A DNA stretch of 64,000 nucleotides from Flavobacteriaceae bacterium. Its GTDB lineage: Bacteria; Bacteroidota; Bacteroidia; Flavobacteriales; Flavobacteriaceae. Position numbers and translations under genes: made by a program. The stretch's first letter is position 1. Each line of letters begins with the position of its first letter. Below the pieces are notes generated by a model. It was not told the origin of the DNA and did not search any database. It worked only from the letters and a program-made list of their open reading frames with translations. This document shows, piece after piece, positions 19,598 to 30,149 of this stretch. The stretch is from NCBI GenBank assembly GCA_947453195.1, contig CANGFO010000007.1:59996-123995 (forward strand), given 5' to 3'.

Positions 19598-21157
19598 ATG
19601 GCAGGAGGAAAATTAACCCCTAGACAGAAGATGATTAACCTGATGTACTTGGTTTTCATCGCTATGTTGGCATTAAATATGTCAAAAGAAGTATTATCGG
19701 CATTCGGATTAATGAATGAAAAATTCGAAACCGCTAATGTAGCTTCTAAAGCAAACAATGAAAAATTGCTTAGTTTGATTGATCAAAAAGGTTCAGAAAA
19801 TAAAGGACTTTATGGGCCAGCAAAAAATGCTGCCGATAAAATCGCTATGGTATCAAGAGAATTTTATGATTATATTCAATCTTTAAAAGCAGATGCAACT
19901 AACGGAGTAGAAATTAATAAAGAAACAGGGAAACTTCCATACGAAGCAATGGATAAAGGTCCACATATTGATGAAACTTGGTTTAAAGGTGATGGTTATT
20001 CTCCTAAAGGAAATGAAATCATTTCTAAAGTGAATAAATATGTTGCAGACATGAAAGCTGCTGCTGCAAGTGAGCCTAGTTTAGCTGCTAAATTAACACC
20101 TATTGTTAAAGATGTAGAATCTAAGTTTAGTACTGCAGATGTTAAAGATGGAGAAGGTGTTACTAAAAAATACCTTTCGTATCATTTTGAGCATTTTCCA
20201 GCAATTGCTTCTTTAGCAAAATTAACTGCTTGGCAAAATGATATCAAAAAAGCGGAGTTTGATAGTTATAGTAGCTTACTTGGAGGTGCTGCTGTTGAAG
20301 CTGCTTCTATGAAAAACTATACTGCTTTAGTAGTATTAGAAAAAAGTGCTTACTTTCAAGGTGAAGCGGTTAAAGGAAAAGTGGTATTAGGTAGATATGA
20401 TGAAAATACGAAACCAACTTCTTTCCAAGGTCCTGGTAAAATTGAAAATGGTCAAGCTGTGATTTCGATGACAGCTGGATCAATTGGTGAGCAAAACATC
20501 AACGGACAGTTTACGTTTATGGAAGATGGAAAATCTGTGCCTTTGAAATTTGAAGGTAAATATGTAGTAATCCCTCGTCCAAACTCAGCAAATATTTCTG
20601 CAGATAAAATGAATGTGGTTTATAGAGGTTTACCTAACCCAATGACAATCTCATTTGCAGGTATTGGTGATAACAATGTTACTGCTTCTGCTCCTGGTTT
20701 AAGTAAAGCGGGTGCTAATGGTAAATATAACCTAAACCCTGGTGCAGGTGAAGAAGTTACGGTTTCTGTAACTGGAAAAATGTCTGACGGTAAAACAGTT
20801 GCTGATAAAAAAGTATTTAGAATCAAAGGAATTCCTGCTCCTCAAGCCGCAATTGGTGGAACAGCTGGAAGTCAAAAAGGTGCTAAAACTCGTTTACAAT
20901 CTTCTCAAATTACTGCAGTACTACCTGACTTCTTATATGACTTGAAATTCCAAGTAACTCAATTTGTATTGAAAGTTCCTGGTCAAGCTTCTATAGTTGT
21001 AAATGGAGACAGAGTTAATGCACAATGTATTGCTGCTTTAGCGAGAGCAACAAAAGGAGATCAAATTACTATTTCTGACGTTAAAACTAAAATTATTGGT
21101 GATGGCGCTGGAATTCAAACAAAGACTGCAGCTCCTGCAATTTTTGAAATACAATAA
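19598..21157 (+). CDS. gldM: Gliding motility/T9SS protein GldM
   Basis: MAGGKLTPRQKMINLMYLVFIAMLALNMSKEVLSAFG; syntenic with gldL. Confidence 0.95.
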   Translation: MAGGKLTPRQKMINLMYLVFIAMLALNMSKEVLSAFGLMNEKFETANVASKANNEKLLSLIDQKGSENKGLYGPAKNAADKIAMVSREFYDYIQSLKADATNGVEINKETGKLPYEAMDKGPHIDETWFKGDGYSPKGNEIISKVNKYVADMKAAAASEPSLAAKLTPIVKDVESKFSTADVKDGEGVTKKYLSYHFEHFPAIASLAKLTAWQNDIKKAEFDSYSSLLGGAAVEAASMKNYTALVVLEKSAYFQGEAVKGKVVLGRYDENTKPTSFQGPGKIENGQAVISMTAGSIGEQNINGQFTFMEDGKSVPLKFEGKYVVIPRPNSANISADKMNVVYRGLPNPMTISFAGIGDNNVTASAPGLSKAGANGKYNLNPGAGEEVTVSVTGKMSDGKTVADKKVFRIKGIPAPQAAIGGTAGSQKGAKTRLQSSQITAVLPDFLYDLKFQVTQFVLKVPGQASIVVNGDRVNAQCIAALARATKGDQITISDVKTKIIGDGAGIQTKTAAPAIFEIQ

Positions 21158-21208
21158 AAATTTAAGTCAGTCGTTATATACTAACTTAGAGCAATTAGAA
21201 TAATTATT

Positions 21209-22123
21209 ATGAAATTGAAAAACCTTTTACTAGCGGTTGTAATTGTAGCAGGAAGTCTAGCTTCTAATGCACAATCTAACTTATTAAATGCTAAAACACC
21301 AGCAGAAATCGGTAAGAAAACTGCTGCTCAATTGGAATCGGATAACGATAAGCCACTTCCTTATGGATATGTGCACGATAGAGATGTATTAATGGGTAAA
21401 ACTACTTGGGAGTTTATTGATCTTGATGAAAGAATCAACTTTCCTATGTACTATCCTGTAGATACTGCATTTGTTGGTAAAGAGCGTAGATCACTTTTTC
21501 AAGTTTTATTAAACAACATTAAATCAGGTAAAATTACTGAGGTTTATGGGGATGATTATTTTAATTCTAAAAAAACATTAAAAGACATGGAGTCAGTATT
21601 TAAATATATTGACACTGTTGCTGCTGGTATTGACGAATATAATACAGATATTGAAGGATATAAATCTGGAAAAAAAGTATTAGATAAACAATATATTAAT
21701 GTTACTGAGTTAGCTGCATCTGATGTTAATGGATACAGAATAAAAGGTTTTTGGTATTTTGACAAACGTCAAAGTGAATTAAAATATAGATTACTTGCAC
21801 TTTGTCCTGTAGCTGTAGAAGCTCGGGATAAAGCAAAAGGTAACTCTGAAACTATTGATTTATTTTGGGTTTATTTTCCATCAGTTCGTGATGTATTACA
21901 TGAAGCAAAAGCATTTAATGATCGAAATTCTTCCATGCCAATCACATTTGATCAACTCTTAAATTCTCGTCATTTTAATGGTGTGATTTATAAGGAAGAA
22001 AATGTATATGGTGACAGAGAAATTCAAGATTATATGAAAGACAATGCTCAAATGCAATTATTAGAATCAGAAAGAGTGAAAGATAAAATTCGCGATTTCG
22101 AACAAGATATGTGGACTTATTAA
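21209..22123 (+). CDS. gldN: Gliding motility/T9SS protein GldN
   Basis: Signal peptide; RDVLMGKTTWEFIDLDERINFPMYYPVD; syntenic with gldM. Confidence 0.93.
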   Translation: MKLKNLLLAVVIVAGSLASNAQSNLLNAKTPAEIGKKTAAQLESDNDKPLPYGYVHDRDVLMGKTTWEFIDLDERINFPMYYPVDTAFVGKERRSLFQVLLNNIKSGKITEVYGDDYFNSKKTLKDMESVFKYIDTVAAGIDEYNTDIEGYKSGKKVLDKQYINVTELAASDVNGYRIKGFWYFDKRQSELKYRLLALCPVAVEARDKAKGNSETIDLFWVYFPSVRDVLHEAKAFNDRNSSMPITFDQLLNSRHFNGVIYKEENVYGDREIQDYMKDNAQMQLLESERVKDKIRDFEQDMWTY

Positions 22124-22142
22124 TATAATTTCATAGCTTATT

Positions 22143-22173
22143 AAAAACTCTTACCTTTGGTAAGAGTTTTTTT
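22143..22173 (+). terminator. Rho-independent terminator after gldN
   Basis: AAAAACTCTTACC TTT GGTAAGAGTTTTT followed by T. Confidence 0.85.
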
Positions 22174-22203
22174 ATGCTTTAATTTTTTTCTAATTTTATT
22201 TTA

Positions 22204-23268
22204 ATGCTCGATTATATAATTGTAGGTTCTGGCTTGGCAGGAATTGCTATTTCTGAAGTGGCTTTGCAAAATGGTAAGTCTATTTTGGTAATTAATAATG
22301 ATTCTCAAAATTCTACCAAAATTGCAGGAGGGCTTTATAATCCTGTCATATTAAAGCGATTTAGCGAAGTATGGCAAGCTGGAGAGCAATTGGATTTATT
22401 ATATGAATTTTATGGTTCTTTAGAATCCAAATTGAATGTCAAGTTAGATTATAATTTACCCTTACTAAGAAAATTTCATTCTGTAGAAGAGCAAAATAAT
22501 TGGTTCACCGCATCTGATAAGCCAAATCTTTCCCGTTTTCTTTCAACTAAATTAATTACAACCAAATACAATTGTATTGCTTCTTCGTATAACTTTGGTG
22601 AAGTATTGCATTCCGGCTATGTAGATACCGCTTTGTTGCAAGAAGCCTATCAAGACAATTTAATTTCGATGAAGTTATTTCGAGATGAAACATTTGACCA
22701 TTCATTATTAGAAGTTCAAGAGAACTTTGTTATCTATAAAGATCTTAAAGCTAAAAACATTGTCTTTGCTGAAGGTTTTGGAATGCTTTCTAATCCATTT
22801 TTTTCTACTTTACCTCTAGATGGAACTAAAGGCGAATTATTGCTTATTAAAGCGCCAAATTTAAACTTAGATGTAATTGTAAAGTCGTCCATATTTATTA
22901 TCCCCGTTGGGGGAGATTTATATAAAGTTGGAGCAACCTATAATTGGGAAGATAAAACCAATATTCCTACTGAAGCTGCCAAACAAGAATTGGTTTCAGA
23001 ATTGAAAGAATTAATAGATTGCGATTTTGAAATTATAGAACATTATGCTGGAGTTCGTCCTACCGTCAAAGACAGAAGGCCTTTAGTAGGTACGCATCCA
23101 TTATATAATAATGTGCATGTTTTAAATGGCTTGGGGACTCGCGGAGTTATGCTTGCGCCTGCAATGGCTAAATGTTTATTCAATCATATTGAGGACAACA
23201 TTCCTTTGGATAAAAATATCGACATTCGCAGAATTAAGAATTTTCTTTCCAGTTTTTATCAAAGCTAA
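22204..23268 (+). CDS. FAD-dependent amino-acid oxidase-like oxidoreductase (DAO family)
   Basis: DYIIVGSGLAGIAISEVAL Rossmann motif; HYAGVRPTVKDRRPLVGTHP. Confidence 0.8.
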   Translation: MLDYIIVGSGLAGIAISEVALQNGKSILVINNDSQNSTKIAGGLYNPVILKRFSEVWQAGEQLDLLYEFYGSLESKLNVKLDYNLPLLRKFHSVEEQNNWFTASDKPNLSRFLSTKLITTKYNCIASSYNFGEVLHSGYVDTALLQEAYQDNLISMKLFRDETFDHSLLEVQENFVIYKDLKAKNIVFAEGFGMLSNPFFSTLPLDGTKGELLLIKAPNLNLDVIVKSSIFIIPVGGDLYKVGATYNWEDKTNIPTEAAKQELVSELKELIDCDFEIIEHYAGVRPTVKDRRPLVGTHPLYNNVHVLNGLGTRGVMLAPAMAKCLFNHIEDNIPLDKNIDIRRIKNFLSSFYQS

Positions 23269-23626
23269 TAAACATATTGATGTAGATGTTACGAGCTAAT
23301 CTTGCTGTAACGGGCATTAATGCAATTAATCCAACTCCAATTCCAATAAAGGTGGTTTTTATAGGCAAGCCTAAGATCACATTTAAGATAACAAAAATCG
23401 CTACTCCAATTGCCACGGTAACTCCATAACTCACATACATAGCCCCATAAAAAAAGGAAGGTTCAATCATGTATTTTGTTTCACAATGGCTACATGTATC
23501 GTGCATTTTATAAATACTGCTCAATTTGTATGGATTTTTTTCACAATACATACTTTCTTCATGACATTTAGGACAAGTTCCTGTTAAAATGCTATATAAT
23601 TTGGATCCTTTTTTTAACATTTGCAA
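23234..23626 (-). CDS. DUF983-type membrane protein with CxxC pairs
   Basis: GTCPKCHEESMY, CSHCETKY, two TMs; the 3' end overlaps the convergent FAD gene by 35 bp. Confidence 0.75.
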   Translation of the reverse strand: MQMLKKGSKLYSILTGTCPKCHEESMYCEKNPYKLSSIYKMHDTCSHCETKYMIEPSFFYGAMYVSYGVTVAIGVAIFVILNVILGLPIKTTFIGIGVGLIALMPVTARLARNIYINMFISFDKNWKENS

Positions 23627-23686
23627 AAATTTTCTACAAAGGTAAACTTTACGAAAGTTTTTAATGTAACAATTGTAACAAATATT

Positions 23687-25600
23687 ATGCTAAATATCCA
23701 TAATTTATCGGTTTCCTTTGGGGGCTCTTTTTTATTTGAAGAAGTAACTTTTCGATTAGGTTCTGGAGATCGAGTAGGTCTTGTTGGAAAAAATGGTGCC
23801 GGAAAATCTACCATGCTTAAAATTTTGGCAGGTGATTTCAAACCCGATTCAGGACAAATCGCAACCGAAAAAGAAGTTAAAATTGGATTTTTAAGACAGG
23901 ATATTGATTTTGAACTCGGAAGAACCGTTTTAGAAGAAGCCTACGAAGCATTCACCGAAATAAAATTAGTTGAGAAAAAACTTGAAGAAGTTAACCATTT
24001 ACTGGTAACAAGAACCGATTATGAAAGTGAAGAATACGGACAAATAATAGAAGATTTATCCGATTACACACACCGTTTTGAATTATTAGGAGGTTACAAT
24101 TATGTTGGAGAAACCGAAAAAATACTTTTAGGATTAGGATTTAAACGCGAAGTTTTTAACGACCAAACCGATACTTTTTCGGGTGGGTGGCGAATGCGTA
24201 TTGAATTAGCTAAATTGTTGCTTCAGTCAAACGATATTCTGCTTCTGGATGAGCCTACCAACCACTTGGATATCGAAAGTATTATTTGGTTGGAGAGTTT
24301 CCTTAGAAATTTCCCAGGCGTGGTGGTAATTGTATCCCACGATAAAATGTTCTTGGATAATGTTACCAATAGAACCATTGAAATTTCGCTTGGAAAAGCG
24401 TACGATTTTAATAAACCCTATTCAGAATATTTAGAATTAAGACATGAAATTCGAGAGAAGCAATTGGCTACTCAAAAAAATCAAGCGAAGAAAATTGAAG
24501 AAACCGAAAAATTAATAGAAAAATTTCGTGCTAAAGCTTCTAAAGCTTCTATGGCGCAATCATTAATTAAGAAGCTGGATAAAGTAGAGCGTATTGAAGT
24601 GGATGAAGATGATAATTCCGTGATGAATATTTCATTTCCGGTTTCAAAAGTTCCAGGTAAAGTGGTTGTTGAAGCCGAAAATGTAACCAAAGCCTATGGT
24701 GAAAAAGTAATTCTAAAAGACATTTCATTATTAGTGGAACGCGGAAGTAAGATTGCATTTGTTGGACAAAACGGCCAAGGTAAATCTACTTTTATTAAAG
24801 CCATTGTAAACGAATTCGAATTTGGCGGAACTATAAAAATGGGGCATAACGTTCAAGTTGGTTATTTCGCTCAAAACCAGGCCGAATATTTAGACGGTGA
24901 GATTACCCTTTTAGAAACCATGGAAAATGCGGCTTCCGATACCAATCGATCTAAAGTTAGAGACATGTTGGGTTCTTTCTTGTTTCGTGGAGACGATGTA
25001 GAAAAGAAGGTAAAAGTGTTATCCGGAGGGGAACGAAATCGTTTGGCTTTGTGTAAATTATTGTTGCAGCCCATTAACGTTTTAGTGATGGATGAGCCTA
25101 CAAATCACTTGGATATTAAGTCTAAGAATGTATTGAAAGCGGCACTTCAAAAATACGAAGGCACGCTTTTATTGGTTTCTCACGACAGGGATTTTCTTCA
25201 AGGTATGTCGAATATTGTTTATGAATTTAAGGATCAAAAAATAAAAGAATATTTAGGAGATATTAATTTTTTCTTGGAGCAACGTAATTTGGAAAACATG
25301 CGCGAAGTAGAGAAAAAAGATGCCATAAAAAAAGAAGCTCCCAAAGAAACTAACAAGATTTCCTACGAAGATCAAAAGAAAAGTAAGTCACTTCAAAATC
25401 GATTAAGTAAAATTGAAAGTCAAATCAAGCAATTAGAAATAGACATTCAACACGATGATAAAGCTTTAGAATCTAATTATGATAAGCATATTGAAGACGC
25501 TTCTTTCTTCACGGCTTACAATAAAAAGAAATCAGATTTAGATAAACTTTTAGATGATTGGGAGGAAGTGCAAGGGGAACTTGACGCTATGAATTCCTAA
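23687..25600 (+). CDS. ABC-F family ATP-binding protein
   Basis: Two ABC modules (GKNGAGKST, GQNGQGKST; LLLDEPTNHLDIES, LVMDEPTNHLDIKS), no TMs. Start moved from 23621 to ATG 23687 (MLNIHNLSVSFGG). Confidence 0.92.
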   Translation: MLNIHNLSVSFGGSFLFEEVTFRLGSGDRVGLVGKNGAGKSTMLKILAGDFKPDSGQIATEKEVKIGFLRQDIDFELGRTVLEEAYEAFTEIKLVEKKLEEVNHLLVTRTDYESEEYGQIIEDLSDYTHRFELLGGYNYVGETEKILLGLGFKREVFNDQTDTFSGGWRMRIELAKLLLQSNDILLLDEPTNHLDIESIIWLESFLRNFPGVVVIVSHDKMFLDNVTNRTIEISLGKAYDFNKPYSEYLELRHEIREKQLATQKNQAKKIEETEKLIEKFRAKASKASMAQSLIKKLDKVERIEVDEDDNSVMNISFPVSKVPGKVVVEAENVTKAYGEKVILKDISLLVERGSKIAFVGQNGQGKSTFIKAIVNEFEFGGTIKMGHNVQVGYFAQNQAEYLDGEITLLETMENAASDTNRSKVRDMLGSFLFRGDDVEKKVKVLSGGERNRLALCKLLLQPINVLVMDEPTNHLDIKSKNVLKAALQKYEGTLLLVSHDRDFLQGMSNIVYEFKDQKIKEYLGDINFFLEQRNLENMREVEKKDAIKKEAPKETNKISYEDQKKSKSLQNRLSKIESQIKQLEIDIQHDDKALESNYDKHIEDASFFTAYNKKKSDLDKLLDDWEEVQGELDAMNS

Positions 25601-25602
25601 AT

Positions 25603-26751
25603 TTATTTAAACGGATTTCGTTCTTGCCATTCGGTTTTTGGTTCCAAATAGTTGAAAATTGTTTTAGTACATCGATCAATTAATTTGGTTTCATGTTTAA
25701 TGAAGCCAAATACTTCAACCGGTTTTGCACCTACAGAACTTTTTATTTCAAGCGCTGTTCTTGCAAAAACAATTTCATGAAATCCTTTGTTTATTGAATA
25801 GGCTATCATATCATACAGCATATTTAAATAAAGCATTTTTTCTTTCTGAATGGAATCGTCATAGCCTAAAAAATAGGTATCCATTGCAGTACCATTTTTT
25901 ATTAAAGTATTGAATCCAATCAGTTTATTATCAATAAAATAGCCATAAAAAAGAAATTTATCTTTTAGAATTTCCTTAAATACCCTAAAGTGATTTTTGG
26001 CTAGGAAAAAAGTGTTGAATGGTGCGTTTTGAGCTACATGAAAATACAATTCATATATTTCTTCTTCATGTGCAATAATTTCCTGAAGATTTAATTTTCT
26101 CTTTTCGATTCCTTCTGCTTTTTTTCGTGCTCTTTTGTATTGATCTCTGTATTTTTTAGACAAGGCATCAATATAATCTTGCTCTGTTTTCCAATTTTCT
26201 AAAATTGTGAAAACCATATTTGGTTGGGTAGAAAACTGAAAATATTCTTTAAGTAATTGCGGATTAAATTCGTCAATTTCTGAAGATTCAAAGTCTTTTA
26301 AACTTGAAATATGCACTTTCTTTCCGGATTTTTTTAACTTTTCCTTTAAGGTATCCATTGCTTTTAGCAATTCTAATTGCAATTCGTTCTTGTCTATCTT
26401 ATTTGAAAATGCATAGGCATTTTGCCCGGTCAGCATGTTGTTTCCAAGAAGCAATACATGAGAGCAAAAGTTTTTGAATACAATATTTCTCACACTGGAT
26501 TTGATGCATTTATCTCGATCACCAAAAGAATCCAACTGATTTAAATTTAAAAACTGCGAAATTGCAATCCCTACTAATTCCGAATTATTGAAAATACCAA
26601 TAAAATGGCAGGTCATGTTTGTTGGCCCCGATTTTTCTAATATTTCTATGTATTCTTTAATTAAGAAAATATTTTCTACAGCTAATTCATTCCAGTTTTC
26701 AGGAAGTTGTGCTGCCGAAGAATAAATAGTATGGCTGAGTGTTGTTTTCAA
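25603..26751 (-). CDS. GNAT-like acetyltransferase
   Basis: C-terminal acyltransferase-like text (YGYFIDNKLIGFNTLIKNGTAMDTYFLGYDD). Confidence 0.6.
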   Translation of the reverse strand: MKTTLSHTIYSSAAQLPENWNELAVENIFLIKEYIEILEKSGPTNMTCHFIGIFNNSELVGIAISQFLNLNQLDSFGDRDKCIKSSVRNIVFKNFCSHVLLLGNNMLTGQNAYAFSNKIDKNELQLELLKAMDTLKEKLKKSGKKVHISSLKDFESSEIDEFNPQLLKEYFQFSTQPNMVFTILENWKTEQDYIDALSKKYRDQYKRARKKAEGIEKRKLNLQEIIAHEEEIYELYFHVAQNAPFNTFFLAKNHFRVFKEILKDKFLFYGYFIDNKLIGFNTLIKNGTAMDTYFLGYDDSIQKEKMLYLNMLYDMIAYSINKGFHEIVFARTALEIKSSVGAKPVEVFGFIKHETKLIDRCTKTIFNYLEPKTEWQERNPFK

Positions 26752-26810
26752 ATTAAAAAAAATCGCTCTACAAAAAATAGAACGATTCTAGTATTTAGAT
26801 TAATTAGTAA

Positions 26811-27290
26811 TTACATCCATTGGCAGATAATTCCGCCCATAAGCATACAGGTGATAATCCAATATCCACCAGCGATAAGAGTATATTTAAAACTTCTTCT
26901 TTCAAATAATGCTCCAACACCAATTACAGGTAAACAGAAAAATAAACCAGTCATAAATCCGTGTAAAGCTCCGTGTTTAAAAGTTCTGAACGCAGTGCCA
27001 TAATCAGCCATAAATGCGCTGTAAGAAGGAAGTGCTTTTGCTTCATCACCACCAATCATTCCTAGTGCTCCACTTTGATGAATTACCAAAAATTGCATTA
27101 CAAATGAAATTAAGAAAGCATAAAGATAGGCAGCTAACATGGTTTTAACAATCGTAGCTGTGTTTGGTTTTTCTTCTGAAACTCCAGCTTCTTTCATCCA
27201 AATGGTACCAAATACTTTAGGATTATACCAAATAAAACCTACTAATAAGGATGAAAATGCAGAAAGCAATAAAACAGAAAGTGTGTGCAT
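26811..27290 (-). CDS. DUF1761-like membrane protein
   Basis: VGFIWYNPKVFGTIWMKEAG N-terminus, four predicted TMs. Confidence 0.65.
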   Translation of the reverse strand: MHTLSVLLLSAFSSLLVGFIWYNPKVFGTIWMKEAGVSEEKPNTATIVKTMLAAYLYAFLISFVMQFLVIHQSGALGMIGGDEAKALPSYSAFMADYGTAFRTFKHGALHGFMTGLFFCLPVIGVGALFERRSFKYTLIAGGYWIITCMLMGGIICQWM

Positions 27291-27360
27291 GATTTAATAG
27301 TTTAAAGTTAGTAATTCAAATATAGATTATTTCAAATAAATTTATCGAATCTGATATAAA

Positions 27361-30009
27361 TTATTTTATGAATTGAATTGCCATTTCAAGAGCTTCCTTA
27401 ATTCCAGCGCTATTTTTTCCTTTACCAGAAGCAAAAAAGGGCTGGCCTCCACCATTTCCGTCTATGTATTTTCCTAATTCTTTAATTACCACATTGGCAT
27501 TAAGATTATTTGAGGCTACTAATTCTTTAGCGATATAACAGTGAATATTTGGCGCATTATCTTCGATAGAAGCAAGAACTACAAATGAATTTGGAATCGA
27601 ACTTCCAATAGCCTGAGCTAAATCTTTGGTAGCTCCCATGCTTAAATCTACTTGTTTTGCCAAATAATTAATGCCGTTAATTACTTCAAATTCAGAGGTA
27701 AGAATATTCTTTAATCCGTCTAATTTTTCTTTCATTAACTGCTCCAGTTGTTTCTTTAATTTTGCATTTTCATCTTGTAAAGAAACCACTGCTTTTATAG
27801 TGTCTTGTGGATTTTTCAATGCACTTGAAATGTCTGCTAATGCAGTTTCTTGAGCCGTATAATAATTACGAACTGCATTTCCAGTTATCGCTTCAATTCT
27901 TCTTATTCCAGCTGCAACAGCACCTTCAGAAACAATTTTAAAATGCCAAATTTCTGCGGTGTTTTTCACATGAATTCCACCACAAAGTTCCATACTTTGG
28001 CCAAATTTAATCGCACGAACCGTATCACCATATTTTTCTCCAAATAAAGCCATTGCGCCTTCATCTAAAGCTTGTTGAATTGGAATGCTTCTTCTTTCTA
28101 TTAATGGTAATTGCTCTTCGATTCTAGCATTTACAAAATCCTCTACTTTTTTGATTTCTTCATCGGTCACTTTGCTAAAATGAGAAAAGTCAAAACGCAA
28201 ACGATCTGCATTTACCAAAGATCCTTTTTGCTCTACATGAGTTCCTAATATTTCGCGCAATGCTTGGTGCATCAAGTGGGTAGCCGAGTGATTTTTTGAA
28301 GTAGCAATTCTTAAATCGGTATTTACTTTAGCTACAAAACGAGCAGAAATATTCTCTGGCAGTTGTTTCGTGAAATGCAGAATTAAATTATTTTCTTTTT
28401 TGGTGTCAATAATTTGGATGGTTTCGTTAGAAGATGTCAAAGTTCCTTTATCACCAACTTGTCCTCCACCTTCTGGATAGAATGGGGTAGTATCTAAAAC
28501 AATTTGATATAAAACGCCGTCTTTTTTCGAATCAACTTTTCTAATTCGAGTGATTTTAACTTCGTTTTCTGTTTGGTCATAACCCACAAAGGTTTCTACA
28601 TTACCCGGAATTAAAATGGACCAATCTTCTGTAGAAACTTCCGATGCGGCACGAGAACGGTTTTTTTGCTCTTGCATTGCTGCATTAAAACCTGCTTCAT
28701 CTAATTCGAATCCTTTTTCTCTTAATATTAAAGCCGTCAAATCAATTGGAAATCCAAAAGTATCATACAATTCAAATGCTTTATCTCCAGAAACTGTTTT
28801 TCCGTTGGTTTCTGCAATTACTTTATCTAATAATTGTAAACCTTGATCTAAAGTTCTTAAGAAAGAAGCCTCTTCTTCACGAATTACATTAGTAACAAAT
28901 TGTTGTTGCGCTTTAATCTCCGGAAAAAATTCTCCCATTTGATTAGCTAATACTTCAACCAAACTATGTATAAAAGGCTCTTTGGTATTTAAAAAAGTAA
29001 ATCCATAACGAATGGCACGGCGCAATATTCTGCGAATTACATAACCTGCTCCATTGTTAGAAGGCAATTGACCATCTGCAATTGCAAAGGCTACCGCTCT
29101 AACGTGATCGGCTACTACTCGAATGGCAATATTGGTTTTGTTTTGCTTCTGAGATTCTTCACTGTCGTTCAGAATGACCTCATTGGAAGTATATTTTAAT
29201 CCGGTGATTTTTTCAATTTTTTCAATAAGCGGTGTAAATACATCGGTGTCATAATTGGATGTTTTTCCTTGTAAGGCCATACACAAACGCTCAAATCCCA
29301 TTCCAGTATCTACGTGTTGCGCCGGAAGTTTTTCTAATGACCCATCAGCTTTACGGTTGAATTCCATGAATACATTATTCCAAATTTCAACTACTTGTGG
29401 GTGGTCGTTATTCACTAAACTTTTTCCAGAAACTGCCGCTTTTTCTTCTGCAGTACGTAAGTCAACATGTATCTCAGAGCAAGGACCACAAGGACCTTGA
29501 TCTCCCATTTCCCAAAAATTATCTTTTTTATTTCCTAAAATAATTCGGTCTTCGTCAATTAGTTCTTTCCAAATATCCCAAGCTTCTTGATCAAAAGGTA
29601 CATTTTCTTCTGGGTTTCCTTCAAATACAGAAACATATAAATTCTCTTTTGGAATTTTATAAACCTCGGTCAATAATTCCCAAGCCCAATTGATTGCTTC
29701 TTTCTTAAAATAATCTCCAAACGACCAGTTTCCAAGCATTTCAAACATGGTGTGGTGGTAGGTGTCAAAACCTACGTCTTCTAAATCATTGTGTTTTCCA
29801 GAAACACGAAGACATTTTTGGGTATCAGCTATTCGCTTGCTTTTTGGAGTTCCGTTTCCTAAAAAGTATTCTTTGAATTGCGCCATCCCCGAGTTGTTGA
29901 ACATTAGGGTTGGGTCGTCTTTTAAAACGATAGGAGCAGAAGGAACAATTAAGTGGCTTTTGCTTTCAAAGAATTGAAGAAATTGCTTGCGAATGTCTTG
30001 TGATTTCAT
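27361..30009 (-). CDS. alaS: Alanyl-tRNA synthetase
   Basis: [54 protein letters not shown]. Confidence 0.97.
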   Translation of the reverse strand: MKSQDIRKQFLQFFESKSHLIVPSAPIVLKDDPTLMFNNSGMAQFKEYFLGNGTPKSKRIADTQKCLRVSGKHNDLEDVGFDTYHHTMFEMLGNWSFGDYFKKEAINWAWELLTEVYKIPKENLYVSVFEGNPEENVPFDQEAWDIWKELIDEDRIILGNKKDNFWEMGDQGPCGPCSEIHVDLRTAEEKAAVSGKSLVNNDHPQVVEIWNNVFMEFNRKADGSLEKLPAQHVDTGMGFERLCMALQGKTSNYDTDVFTPLIEKIEKITGLKYTSNEVILNDSEESQKQNKTNIAIRVVADHVRAVAFAIADGQLPSNNGAGYVIRRILRRAIRYGFTFLNTKEPFIHSLVEVLANQMGEFFPEIKAQQQFVTNVIREEEASFLRTLDQGLQLLDKVIAETNGKTVSGDKAFELYDTFGFPIDLTALILREKGFELDEAGFNAAMQEQKNRSRAASEVSTEDWSILIPGNVETFVGYDQTENEVKITRIRKVDSKKDGVLYQIVLDTTPFYPEGGGQVGDKGTLTSSNETIQIIDTKKENNLILHFTKQLPENISARFVAKVNTDLRIATSKNHSATHLMHQALREILGTHVEQKGSLVNADRLRFDFSHFSKVTDEEIKKVEDFVNARIEEQLPLIERRSIPIQQALDEGAMALFGEKYGDTVRAIKFGQSMELCGGIHVKNTAEIWHFKIVSEGAVAAGIRRIEAITGNAVRNYYTAQETALADISSALKNPQDTIKAVVSLQDENAKLKKQLEQLMKEKLDGLKNILTSEFEVINGINYLAKQVDLSMGATKDLAQAIGSSIPNSFVVLASIEDNAPNIHCYIAKELVASNNLNANVVIKELGKYIDGNGGGQPFFASGKGKNSAGIKEALEMAIQFIK
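29149..29179 (-). repeat. Repeat-like segment in frame within alaS
   Basis: Minus-strand GGTCATTCTGAACGACAGTGAAGAATCTCAG, encoding [10 protein letters not shown]. Confidence 0.5.
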
Positions 30010-30149
30010 TTTTGATTATTGGTCTATTGATACTTTCATTTAATTACAAAAATTGTGTATGTAACCCAATTATTCTGTATTAAATATATTTCACAAAAAT
30101 ATAACTTTTTTTAAGTTGTAAAGAAATAAAATTTGGTGAATTACTATAC

